This document shows positions 43,457-51,627 of a stretch of 64,000 nt of DNA, piece by piece (the stretch's first letter is position 1; each line of letters begins with the position of its first letter). Source of the DNA: Nocardioides sp. NBC_00368. GTDB lineage: Bacteria > Actinomycetota > Actinomycetes > Propionibacteriales > Nocardioidaceae. Position numbers and translations under genes: made by a program. The stretch spans positions 5,601,001 to 5,665,000 of the forward strand of contig NZ_CP107970.1 of NCBI RefSeq assembly GCF_036090055.1, given 5' to 3'. The notes beneath the pieces are model-generated. The model saw only the letters and a list, made by a program, of their open reading frames with translations, was not told the DNA's origin and did no database searches.

Positions 43457-44907
43457 AGCGCCACGCACACATTCGTCGTCTCGGTGTAGAAGTCGAGCGA
43501 GTGGCGGCCACCCTCACGGCCGATGCCGGAGAGTCCCATGCCGCCGAAGGGTGATCGCAGCTCGCGCTGGAACCAGGTGTTGACCCAGGAGATTCCGGTC
43601 TGCATCCGACCCGCGACCCGATGCGCGCGGCCGAGGTCGGTCGTCCAGACGGCGGCCGCCAGACCGTAGTCGGTGTCGTTCGCCAGGCTGATCGCCTCGT
43701 CCTCGGTGTCGAACGGCATCAGGGCGGCGACGGGTCCGAAGATCTCCTCACGGACCGGACGGTCGTTGTTGGTCAGACCTGTCCAGAGGGTCGGCTCGAT
43801 CCAGAAGCCGCCGCTCAGGGGTCCTTCCAGGTCGGCGGCACGTCCTCCCGTCAGCACCTTGGCGCCCGCCTGCTCGGCGAGGTCGAGGTAGTCGAGGATC
43901 TTCTTCTGGTGGGCCCGGGAGATCACCGGACCTGTCGTCGTCGTGGGATCCGACGGGGCACCGAGGCGAAGCGCCTCAGCAGCCGCGACGAGCCGCTCGC
44001 TCACCTCGTCGAAGACCGAGCGCTCGACGTAGACACGCTCCGTGCACAGGCAGACCTGGCCGGTGTTGGCGAACACGGAACGTGTCAGGCCGGCGATGGT
44101 GGCGTCGAGGTCGGCGTCGGCGAAGACGAGGGCGGCGTTCTTGCCGCCCAGCTCGAAGGAGACCGGCCGGATGCGAGGTGCGACGGCCTTCATGATGCCG
44201 GCGCCGGTGGCGGTCGAGCCGGTGAAGGTGACGCCGTCGATGCCCGGGTGGCTGGTGAGGTGCTCGCCTGCCGATCCGGATCCGAACCCGTGGACGACGT
44301 TGTACACGCCGTTCGGCACGCCGGCCGCGGCGAGCACCTCCGCGAGCACGGTCGCCGAACCGGGCGTCTCCTCGGACGGCTTGACCACGAGGGTGTTCCC
44401 GCACGCCAGGGCAGGCGCCAGCTTCCAGGTCAGCAGCAGGAGCGGCAGATTCCAGGGCACGATCGCGGCCACCACGCCCAGCGGCTTGCGGACGGCGTAG
44501 TTCAGCGCCTGTCGGCCCTGGCCCAGGTCCTGGAGGTAGGACTCCACACCTTCGGCGCCCATGACGTCGGCGAAGGCGCGGAAGTTGGCGGCCGCACGGG
44601 CGATGTCGAGTGCCCGTGCGCCGGCCTCGGGCTTGCCGGTGTCGGCGACCTCGGCGGCCAGCAGGTCGTCGGCTCTCCGGTCGATCTCGTCGGCCACGCG
44701 ACGGAGCAGGGTGCAGCGCTCCTGCACCGACGTACGCCCCCAGGGTCCGTCCAGGGCTGTTCGGGCTGCCCGCACCGCCTGGTCGACGAGGCCGGCGTCC
44801 GCCTCGTGCACCCAGGCGACCTGCTTCCCGGTGGCCGGGTCGACGTCGGCGAATGCCTCGGCGCCGTCGGTGAACCGACCGTCGATGAAGTTCTTGTACT
44901 CACGCAT
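43453..44907 (-). CDS. 2-aminomuconate/2-hydroxymuconate semialdehyde dehydrogenase
   Basis: A 484-residue NAD+-dependent aldehyde dehydrogenase: IVPWNLPLLLLTWKLAPAL, FTGSTATG, catalytic Glu in FELGGKN and catalytic Cys in NTGQVCLCTERV, GFWIEPTLWTGL. It matches the HMSDH/AMSDH branch (DmpC, NbaE, AmnC). Here it would oxidise 2-aminomuconate semialdehyde formed by the decarboxylase. The ATG at 44907 is set inside the end of the upstream ligase gene (8-base overlap), the usual style of this operon. Confidence 0.92.
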   Translation of the reverse strand: MREYKNFIDGRFTDGAEAFADVDPATGKQVAWVHEADAGLVDQAVRAARTALDGPWGRTSVQERCTLLRRVADEIDRRADDLLAAEVADTGKPEAGARALDIARAAANFRAFADVMGAEGVESYLQDLGQGRQALNYAVRKPLGVVAAIVPWNLPLLLLTWKLAPALACGNTLVVKPSEETPGSATVLAEVLAAAGVPNGVYNVVHGFGSGSAGEHLTSHPGIDGVTFTGSTATGAGIMKAVAPRIRPVSFELGGKNAALVFADADLDATIAGLTRSVFANTGQVCLCTERVYVERSVFDEVSERLVAAAEALRLGAPSDPTTTTGPVISRAHQKKILDYLDLAEQAGAKVLTGGRAADLEGPLSGGFWIEPTLWTGLTNNDRPVREEIFGPVAALMPFDTEDEAISLANDTDYGLAAAVWTTDLGRAHRVAGRMQTGISWVNTWFQRELRSPFGGMGLSGIGREGGRHSLDFYTETTNVCVAL

Positions 44908-46798
44908 GTGGTGTCCGTTCTGTTGATGCCGAAGCAGGAGCGGTCGGGCGCAGACGCGGCGGCTGCCGATCCCACGCGCCGTCGGTCCCACGGCTGCGAA
45001 GCTCTGGTTTGCGGACCTTGCCGTTCTCGGTCAGCGGGAGGGCGTCGAGCCGGACCAGGAATCTGGGGATGGCGTACGCCGCCAGGCGCGGGCCGCAGAA
45101 CTCGACGAGCTCCTCGAAGTCCAGGTCCTGTGCCTCCTTGGCGACGACCGCCGCCATGACCTCGTCCTCACCGAGCTCGGAGTCGACGGCGTAGACCGCC
45201 ACGTCCGCGACGGCCGGATGGGCGCGGAGCACGTCCTCGACCTCCACCGAGGAGATGTTCTCGCCGCGCCGGCGGATCACGTCCTTGATCCGGTCCACGA
45301 AGCGCATCGACCCGTCCGCCTCCACGGCGATGCGGTCGCCGGTGTGGAACCACAGGTCCTGCCAGGCCGCGGTGGTCGCCTCCGGCATGCCGAAGTAGCC
45401 GGAGGCGAAGGCGAAGGGCTGGTCGCTGCGCAGCAGCAGCTCCCCGGGCGTCCCTGGTGGGACGTCGGCTCCGTCGGCATCGACGACCCGCATGTGGAAG
45501 CCCGGCTGCAGCCTGCCGATGTATCCCGGGCGCTCCTCCCCGGGGCGCGTGGCCACGACCGCATTCGTCTCGGTCGATCCGTAGCCGTCGAGCAGAGCGA
45601 CGCCGAACCGCTCGCGGAACGGTGCCAGCAGCCGGCCGGGGGTGGCCGGCGACAGCGCCATCCGCACCCGGTGAGCACGATCGAGGTCCGACGGTGGCCG
45701 GCTGTCGAGGATGCCCACCATGGCGCCGAGCAGATAGGTCACGGTGGCACCGCTGTCCACCATCTGCGACCAGAACCGGGAGGCCGAGAAGCGGCCACCG
45801 AGGACGTACGTCGCACCGCTGACCAACGCCTGGCTGAACGCGTTGAGGGCGTTGGTGTGGAACAGCGGGAGACAGGTGTGCAGCACGTCGTCGGAGCGGA
45901 TGCCGATCTGCTCGCTGACGTTGCAGCCCCACCACCAGAACTGCGCGTGGGGACAGACGACACCCTTGGAGACGCCCGTCGTACCGGACGTGTAGAGGAT
46001 CGCGGCAGGGTCGCCAGGCGCGACCGCAGCGTGCGGAACCGGAGCACCCATCGTGGCGTTCTGATCGCTCAGGACCCACCTCGCCTGAAGGTCCGGTAGG
46101 GCCGGGAGATCGTCGACATGAGGCTCGATCTCGGCCTCGACCACCAGCAGCCGAGCGCCGGAGTTGGCCAGGATGTGGTGCAGCTGGCTTCCGCGAGCGG
46201 CGGTGTTGATCGGGACCGCGATGGCGCCCAGCCATGCCGCGCCGAGCACCAGGTCGAGAAGCTCCACCCGGTTGGAGGCGAGGAAGGCGACCCGTTCCCC
46301 GGGCGCGACGCCGCGCTCCGCGAGCGCTCCTGCGGCGCGTGCGACCGCCTCGACCATCTCGGCCGCGGTGCGGCGTACGTCGCCGCACACGAGCAGGGGC
46401 GCCTCGGGCGTCAGTGACGCCCGAGCCAGCAGCATCCCGGGAACGGTGCATTCACCCAGTGGCGTATCGCTCGGTAGCCGGCGCGGGTCGATCTCCACTG
46501 TGGTGGGGTCCGGAACGTACGCCGCGGGCCCAGGCGTCAGGAGAGACGTGGTGAGCGGTAGCTCTTGGCCGAGCTCGAGGCAGGCGTCGTCTCCGAGCAG
46601 GCGGGCAACGACCTGCAGGTCGGACGGGCACTCGACGGTGAGCAGCGTCGATCCGTCGCCCGTGCGCGTGGACGCCATGACGCGGCCCCGCTCGACGGGC
46701 ATGTCTTTGAAATCTGCCGTGCCGCACGTCGGGCACAGGATCCGGTGGGGGAAGTAGTCACGGCCGCAGCTGGCGCAGCGTTGGACGACGAGGCTCAT
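44900..46798 (-). CDS. DUF35 (Zn-ribbon/OB-fold) domain fused to an acyl-CoA synthetase
   Basis: A 632-residue fusion. Residues 1-115 are a DUF35 module: zinc ribbon C8-x2-C11 and C22-x2-C25 (CASC, CPTC) and an OB-fold. Residues about 140-620 are an ANL ligase: YTSGTTGVSKG, YGSTE, HTGD, GENISS and the adenylation Lys in ENGKVRK. DUF35 proteins normally partner thiolase-like enzymes, and the gene overlaps (ATGA) such a thiolase. Thus one chain could activate an acid and also supply the acyl-CoA-handling subunit of the lyase. I have not met this fusion before; the substrate is unknown. Confidence 0.88.
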   Translation of the reverse strand: MSLVVQRCASCGRDYFPHRILCPTCGTADFKDMPVERGRVMASTRTGDGSTLLTVECPSDLQVVARLLGDDACLELGQELPLTTSLLTPGPAAYVPDPTTVEIDPRRLPSDTPLGECTVPGMLLARASLTPEAPLLVCGDVRRTAAEMVEAVARAAGALAERGVAPGERVAFLASNRVELLDLVLGAAWLGAIAVPINTAARGSQLHHILANSGARLLVVEAEIEPHVDDLPALPDLQARWVLSDQNATMGAPVPHAAVAPGDPAAILYTSGTTGVSKGVVCPHAQFWWWGCNVSEQIGIRSDDVLHTCLPLFHTNALNAFSQALVSGATYVLGGRFSASRFWSQMVDSGATVTYLLGAMVGILDSRPPSDLDRAHRVRMALSPATPGRLLAPFRERFGVALLDGYGSTETNAVVATRPGEERPGYIGRLQPGFHMRVVDADGADVPPGTPGELLLRSDQPFAFASGYFGMPEATTAAWQDLWFHTGDRIAVEADGSMRFVDRIKDVIRRRGENISSVEVEDVLRAHPAVADVAVYAVDSELGEDEVMAAVVAKEAQDLDFEELVEFCGPRLAAYAIPRFLVRLDALPLTENGKVRKPELRSRGTDGAWDRQPPRLRPTAPASASTERTPHA

Positions 46799-47949
46799 GC
46801 GACTGCCTCCAGCACCGCGACGTTTCCGCAGGATCCGTGCCGGTAGAGCACCATGCCGTAGCCGGTCACGACTCCGATCCGGGACTCGACCTGCCGGCCG
46901 GAGGCTCGCCCGCGCAGCTGCTGGACGACCTCCACCATCCCGTGCATGCCGCCTCCCGCGCCGGCCTGGCCGGCGGAGAGCTGGCCGCCAGAGGTGTTGA
47001 TCGGAAGCCGCCGGGTGGCGATCTGCTCTGCGACGACTGCCTTGACCGCCCCGGGATCGGTCACGCCGAGGTCGACGAGCTGCGAGAGCACCATCGCCGG
47101 ATAGTCGTCGTAGACGCTGATCACGTCGACATCTGTCGGTGCGACGCCCGCGCGTTCCCATGCCGCAGGGGCACAGGCGGCGACCGCCGTCTGGATCCCG
47201 TCGCCGGCCTGATCGTCGCCGTTGTAGGCGGCGGTGACCGCCAGCACCCGTGCCCGGCGACCGGTGGCTCGGTCCTCGGCCGCGACGACGATGGCGTCGG
47301 CGCCGGTCACCGGCGGGACGCAGTCGAAGCGGCCCAGCGGTGCCGCGACCAGGGGCGCGTCGAGGTACTCTTCCAGCGCCATGGGAGCGCGATAAACGGC
47401 TCCGGGGTTGAGCCCGGCCCAGGCACGCTGGGCCACCACAAGGCTGCCGTAGTCCTTCCGGTCCAGCTCCCATGCGGCCATCTGCCGTTGCGTGAGCATC
47501 GCGAACAGCGCGTTCGGCCCGGTCATCGGGAGCTCGGCCAGGTGGTCGACGGTCGCCTGGTTGTACGCCTTGACCAGCCGCTCGTGCGCCGCGCTGTCCA
47601 TGGCGTCTCCGGCGACGAGCACGATCACCGAGGCGTCGCCGGACTCGACGGCCCGCACCGCGTGCTGGAGCATCCCGCCGGCACTCGCTCCGCCGTTGGT
47701 GTCCTGCATGATCCAGCGCAGGTGGAGGCCCAGGCGCCAGGCGAGGTCGATCGCATGGTCGGGGCCGAGCGTGAAGCTGGCGACACCCAGCCCGTCGACG
47801 TCGCCGGGCTCGAGGCCGGCATCGCGCAGGGCCCGTATGACGGCGTCGCCGAGCACCCCGGCGGTGGTGGTGCCGGCGACAGGATGGCGAGTGTAGGGCG
47901 ACTCCGCGGCGCCGACGATGGCGACGTGGTCGCGGGTGTGGTCAGTCAT
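46795..47949 (-). CDS. thiolase-like protein lacking the nucleophilic Cys (Ltp2-type lyase candidate)
   Basis: A 384-residue thiolase-superfamily protein of the SCP-x/lipid-transfer branch (HVAIVGAAESPYTRH; NTSGGQLSAGQAGAGGGMHGMVE). At the position of the acyl-accepting Cys (NNNCSTG-type motif) it reads TNGGASAGG with Ala88, so Claisen thiolysis is unlikely. Ltp2, a steroid side-chain retro-aldolase working with a DUF35 partner, likewise lacks this Cys. The DUF35-ligase gene overlaps it, supporting a similar carbon-carbon lyase acting on a CoA ester. ATG start at 47949 with GAGGAG. Confidence 0.85.
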   Translation of the reverse strand: MTDHTRDHVAIVGAAESPYTRHPVAGTTTAGVLGDAVIRALRDAGLEPGDVDGLGVASFTLGPDHAIDLAWRLGLHLRWIMQDTNGGASAGGMLQHAVRAVESGDASVIVLVAGDAMDSAAHERLVKAYNQATVDHLAELPMTGPNALFAMLTQRQMAAWELDRKDYGSLVVAQRAWAGLNPGAVYRAPMALEEYLDAPLVAAPLGRFDCVPPVTGADAIVVAAEDRATGRRARVLAVTAAYNGDDQAGDGIQTAVAACAPAAWERAGVAPTDVDVISVYDDYPAMVLSQLVDLGVTDPGAVKAVVAEQIATRRLPINTSGGQLSAGQAGAGGGMHGMVEVVQQLRGRASGRQVESRIGVVTGYGMVLYRHGSCGNVAVLEAVA

Positions 47950-47963
47950 AGATCTCCTCCGAC

Positions 47964-47990
47964 GGGCCGCGCCCGATGGTGGCGCGGCCC
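47964..47990 (-). terminator. 10-bp hairpin inside the catabolic operon
   Basis: GGGCCGCGCC (47964-47973) pairs exactly with GGCGCGGCCC (47981-47990) around a 7-base loop, in the 90-base gap between the ABC binding-protein gene and the thiolase gene. It may attenuate transcription so that importer genes are made in excess, or protect the upstream message. Confidence 0.5.
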
Positions 47991-48039
47991 GCGCTGGTGG
48001 TTGGTGTCGTTGCTGGTCAGCTGAGCCGAGGGATGATGC

Positions 48040-48996
48040 TCAGCTGGCGTCCTGGTAGAGCTCGTTCGCGTCGAAGGAGTCCTCGAGCAGACCCACCTCG
48101 ACCATCAGGTCCACGACGTCCTGGACACCAGCGGCGTCGTAGTCGACCTGGTACTCGGGAAGCCGCATCTTGGCCGCGACCTCCGGAGTCATCTCGGTGT
48201 ACTCGGGCATCATCGCCTTGGCGACTCCTTGCGGATCGGCCTCGATGTCGGCGACGGCCTTGGCCAGGGCGGCTCGGAACCGAGTCACCACCTCGGGCCG
48301 TTCCTCCACCAGCTTCTCGGACGTTGCGAACAGGCCCTGGGGTCCGTTCTGGAAACTGATCGGCCGAACGTCCAGGCTCGCCTCGGTCGCACTGAGGGTC
48401 GGCTCGGTCTGGAAGATGCCGTCCACGTCGCCGGCCTCGAGCGCGGCCGCCATGTTGGCCTGCGGGATCTCGATGTAGGTGACGCTGTCGGGGTCGAGGC
48501 CCTGTTGTAGCAGCACGCCTCGGAACCAGATGTCGCCCACGGAGCCCAAGGACGGCGTGGCCATCTTCTTGCCGACCATGTCGGCCGGCTCCTCGATCTC
48601 GGAGTCCGCCAGCACGTAGAGACCGGACTTGTACTCGTCGGTGCCCGCGATCGCCGGCGCCGCGATGGTGACGGGCAGGTCCGATGAGTAGGCGGTGATC
48701 AAGGATGGATAGGAGACCAGGGCCAGGTCGGTGCTGCCCGAGACCAGGGCATTGATCGTGGTGGCGCCGTTCGCGGCCGGGGTGAGCTCGACGTCGAGAC
48801 CCTCGTCGGCGAAGTAGCCCTTGCTGATCGCGTCGTACACCGGCAGCGAGTCGCCGACCGGCGGGATCGAGAGGGTCACCTTGCTGCTGTCGCCGGCCGA
48901 CGCCGACGGTGCATCTTCGCCGCAAGCGCCGGCGGCGCTGGCAAGCAGGAGCGTGAGCACGACCGCGCCGAGTCGTCGTGGGGTACGCAGGTTCAT
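48040..48996 (-). CDS. ABC importer substrate-binding lipoprotein (SsuA/NMT1 type)
   Basis: A 318-residue lipoprotein. The signal peptide ends in LASAAGAC, giving lipidation at Cys23 or nearby, followed by an Asp/Ser-rich spacer. The mature part is an NMT1/SsuA-type type II binding fold (VYDAISKGYFADEGLDVELT; DVDGIFQTEPTL). Such proteins bind sulfonates, nitrate, phthalate, pyrimidines or other small organic acids and amides. The start ATG follows AAGGAG. Linkage to the ATPase and two permeases upstream and to ring-cleavage genes downstream implies uptake of the aromatic substrate. Confidence 0.9.
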   Translation of the reverse strand: MNLRTPRRLGAVVLTLLLASAAGACGEDAPSASAGDSSKVTLSIPPVGDSLPVYDAISKGYFADEGLDVELTPAANGATTINALVSGSTDLALVSYPSLITAYSSDLPVTIAAPAIAGTDEYKSGLYVLADSEIEEPADMVGKKMATPSLGSVGDIWFRGVLLQQGLDPDSVTYIEIPQANMAAALEAGDVDGIFQTEPTLSATEASLDVRPISFQNGPQGLFATSEKLVEERPEVVTRFRAALAKAVADIEADPQGVAKAMMPEYTEMTPEVAAKMRLPEYQVDYDAAGVQDVVDLMVEVGLLEDSFDANELYQDAS

Positions 48997-49085
48997 CTGT
49001 GTTCTCCTTGGAATTGCTTCATCGCTCGCGGTGGAGACGGACATGTGTCCGGAGGTCGGGCCCGTGGGGGTGCGCCCGACGTCCT

Positions 49086-49889
49086 TCAATGAGCGCCGGC
49101 GGCAGTGGCCAGCCCACCGGGACTCGCCTGCCGGATCAGACGGGCCACCTCGCTTCTGGTCTCGACGAACGACGGGTTTTCTCGGGTGTGGATCTGGTCC
49201 CGCGGGAAGGTGAGCGGGACCGGGACGTCGGCCGTCTTGACGGTCGGCGCCTTGCTGAGCGACAGCACCCGAGTGCTGAGGTAGACGCTTTCGTCTACGT
49301 CGTGGGTGACGAAGAGGATCGTCATGTCGAACTGCTCGCGGACCCGGAGCAGGAGGTCCTCGAGATCGGAGCGGGTCTGTGCGTCGACGGAGGCGAACGG
49401 CTCGTCCATCAGGAGGAGCTCGGGTCGCATGGCGAGCGCTCGGGCGATCGCGACGCGCTGCTGCATGCCGCCGGAGAGCTGCCAGGCGTACTTGTCGGCG
49501 GCGTCCGCCAGGCCGACGGCGCTCAGCGACTCGATGGTCCGCGACCGGCGCTCGGTCTTGGACACCCGGCCCAGCAGCGGGAACTCCACGTTCGCGCCGA
49601 CGCGTCGCCAGGGGAACAGCGACGCCCGATAGTCCTGGAAGACCATGGCGAGCCCCTTGGGTACACCGGTGATGACGTTCCCGGACAGGGTGACCGTTCC
49701 GCCGGTGGGGCGGAGCAGGCCCGACAGCGTACGCAGCAGCGTGGTCTTGCCGCAGCCGGAGGGGCCGACGATCGAGACGAACTCGCCGCGCTGGACGTCG
49801 AAGTTGATCCCGTCGAGGACCGTCTGGTCGCCCTGTCGGGTGCGGTAGGTGTGTCGGAGGTCTTCGACCTCCAGAAGCGTGGTTGTCAT
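49086..49889 (-). CDS. ABC importer ATPase (SsuB/TauB type)
   Basis: A 267-residue ATP-binding subunit: Walker A GPSGCGKTT, Q-loop MVFQDYRASLFPWRRV, signature LSGGMQQRVAIARAL, Walker B LLLMDEPFASVD and H-loop VTHDVDE. The ATG at 49889 is six bases after AAAGG; another ATG two codons upstream is less well placed. It follows the second permease by 19 bases. Energises import of the ligand of the binding lipoprotein. Confidence 0.93.
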   Translation of the reverse strand: MTTTLLEVEDLRHTYRTRQGDQTVLDGINFDVQRGEFVSIVGPSGCGKTTLLRTLSGLLRPTGGTVTLSGNVITGVPKGLAMVFQDYRASLFPWRRVGANVEFPLLGRVSKTERRSRTIESLSAVGLADAADKYAWQLSGGMQQRVAIARALAMRPELLLMDEPFASVDAQTRSDLEDLLLRVREQFDMTILFVTHDVDESVYLSTRVLSLSKAPTVKTADVPVPLTFPRDQIHTRENPSFVETRSEVARLIRQASPGGLATAAGAH

Positions 49890-49908
49890 CTGCATCCTTT
49901 CGGGGCGG

Positions 49909-50724
49909 TCAGTCCTGGACTGCCATCAGGAGCCGGTGCCAGCGCAGTACGCCGGACTCGATCCCGCTCAAGACGAGGTTGGACAGGTAGCCGAGCAGCG
50001 ACAGAGCGACGATGAACGACCACATGGGAAGCAGCTGGAAGGAGCGTTGGGCCTGCGTCAGGCCGAACCCGATGCCGTCCGAGGCGGCGACCAGCTCTGA
50101 GGCGATGAGCAAGATGATGCCGAGCGAGGTGGAGACCCGGATGCCGGCGAAGATGCCCGTGCTGGCGGCCGGCAGGATCACCTGGAACAGGGTCCGGACC
50201 CGCGAGACCCTCGCCGTGCGTGCCGTCTCCAGATAGCCCTCGGGCACCCGTCGCACGGCGCTGTAGGTGTTGAAGAGGACCGGCCATACGGCGCCGAATG
50301 CGATCAGGGAGACCCGCATCGTCGTCCCGGTGCCCACCAGAACCAGTGCCAGCGGGAGCAGCACCGGGCCCGGCATCGCCCGCATGAAGTGCAGGATCGG
50401 CTCGACCGTGTGCGCGACGGCGGGGATCCTGCCGAGGAGCACGCCGAGCGAGACTCCCAGCGACCAGGCGACGAGCAGTCCGATCAGGAGGCGCTGCAGG
50501 CTCGGGGTGACGTCGACGAAGAACGCATCCGTCAGGATTCCGCCGGAGAGCCCGTCGGAGAACCAGCGTTCCCCGAGATCGTCGAAGATCTCCAGCGGGG
50601 TGGGGAAGAACAGCGAGTCGGAGTTCACGGTCGCCAGCTGCCACGCGACCAGCAACAGGAGCGCGCCACACCAGCCGACTGCGATCCGTAGCATGCGTTC
50701 GTTCGGCTGCACGGTGTTGCTCAT
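49909..50724 (-). CDS. ABC importer permease, SsuC type (second copy)
   Basis: A 271-residue permease with about six hydrophobic segments and the EAA-like loop EGYLETARTARVSRVRTLFQVILPA that contacts the ATPase. The ATG shares one base with the stop of the other permease (TGATG). Two non-identical permeases imply a heterodimeric channel, less common than the homodimers of SsuC. Confidence 0.9.
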   Translation of the reverse strand: MSNTVQPNERMLRIAVGWCGALLLLVAWQLATVNSDSLFFPTPLEIFDDLGERWFSDGLSGGILTDAFFVDVTPSLQRLLIGLLVAWSLGVSLGVLLGRIPAVAHTVEPILHFMRAMPGPVLLPLALVLVGTGTTMRVSLIAFGAVWPVLFNTYSAVRRVPEGYLETARTARVSRVRTLFQVILPAASTGIFAGIRVSTSLGIILLIASELVAASDGIGFGLTQAQRSFQLLPMWSFIVALSLLGYLSNLVLSGIESGVLRWHRLLMAVQD

Positions 50725-51602
50725 CACGAGTCCTCCCGGTTTGCCCAGGCCGCGAAGCGGCGCTCGAGTACGGTCACGACGCCGTTGACGAGGAGACCGA
50801 GGGCTCCCGCCACGACCACGCCGGCACAGACGGTGTCGATGCCGCCGGGGAGCATGCTCTGCTGGAGCAGCCAGCTCCCGAGCCCGTCGCGGCTCCCGCC
50901 GATGAACTCCGCACCGACGCAGAGGATGAGCGCGACGGAGACGGTGATCCTGACCCCGGTGAGCACCGACGGAACCGCCGATGGCCAGACGACACGGATC
51001 GCGACCGTCCGCTGCGACCAGCCGAACGAGCGTGCCGTGGCCTTGGCGGTGCCGTCGGTGGAGTGGACCCCGTGGATCGTGTTGATGAGCAGCGGCCACA
51101 CGCAGCCGAGGGCGACCACCGCTGCCTTCATCTCGATCCCTTGGCCGACCACGAGGACCAGGAGGGGGACGAGGCCGACCGGCGGGAGCGGCCGGACCAG
51201 CTCGACCACGGTCGCGGTGGCGGCGTGCAACCGATCGGACAGGCCCAGGACCAGCCCGGCCGGCACCGCGATCGCCAGGGCCAGGACGTACCCGACCAGA
51301 GCAGCCCACAGGGTCGAACCGATCTGCCCGAGGAACGATCGGTCACCGAGGAGCTGGGCGGCGTGCACCAGCGTGCTCGACGCCGGGGGCAGTACGTCGC
51401 GGGGGAGCAGGTCGTAGCGCGCCACCACCTCCCACAGGGCGAGGCAACAGAGCACGCCTGCCACGCCGCGCGCGGCGACGACGGTGCGTTCGTTCGCCCG
51501 GCCGCCTCGGGGTAGCTCGATCCGACCGCGGTCCTCGCCAGGTGGCGGTATCGGGCGGGTGCTCTTGGTCGCGGTCAGCACCGCGGGCCTACTGGTCTCC
51601 AT
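50724..51602 (-). CDS. ABC importer permease, SsuC type (first copy)
   Basis: A 292-residue permease with a long cytoplasmic Pro/Arg-rich N-terminus (about 40 residues), some six hydrophobic segments and the coupling loop GTAKATARSFGWSQRTVAIRVVWPS. It overlaps the next permease by one base and follows the TPP-enzyme gene by 25 bases. Diverged from its partner, so the pair arose from an old duplication. Confidence 0.9.
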   Translation of the reverse strand: METSRPAVLTATKSTRPIPPPGEDRGRIELPRGGRANERTVVAARGVAGVLCCLALWEVVARYDLLPRDVLPPASSTLVHAAQLLGDRSFLGQIGSTLWAALVGYVLALAIAVPAGLVLGLSDRLHAATATVVELVRPLPPVGLVPLLVLVVGQGIEMKAAVVALGCVWPLLINTIHGVHSTDGTAKATARSFGWSQRTVAIRVVWPSAVPSVLTGVRITVSVALILCVGAEFIGGSRDGLGSWLLQQSMLPGGIDTVCAGVVVAGALGLLVNGVVTVLERRFAAWANREDS

Positions 51603-51627
51603 GTGTCCTCCAGACCTCGCGTCCGGC

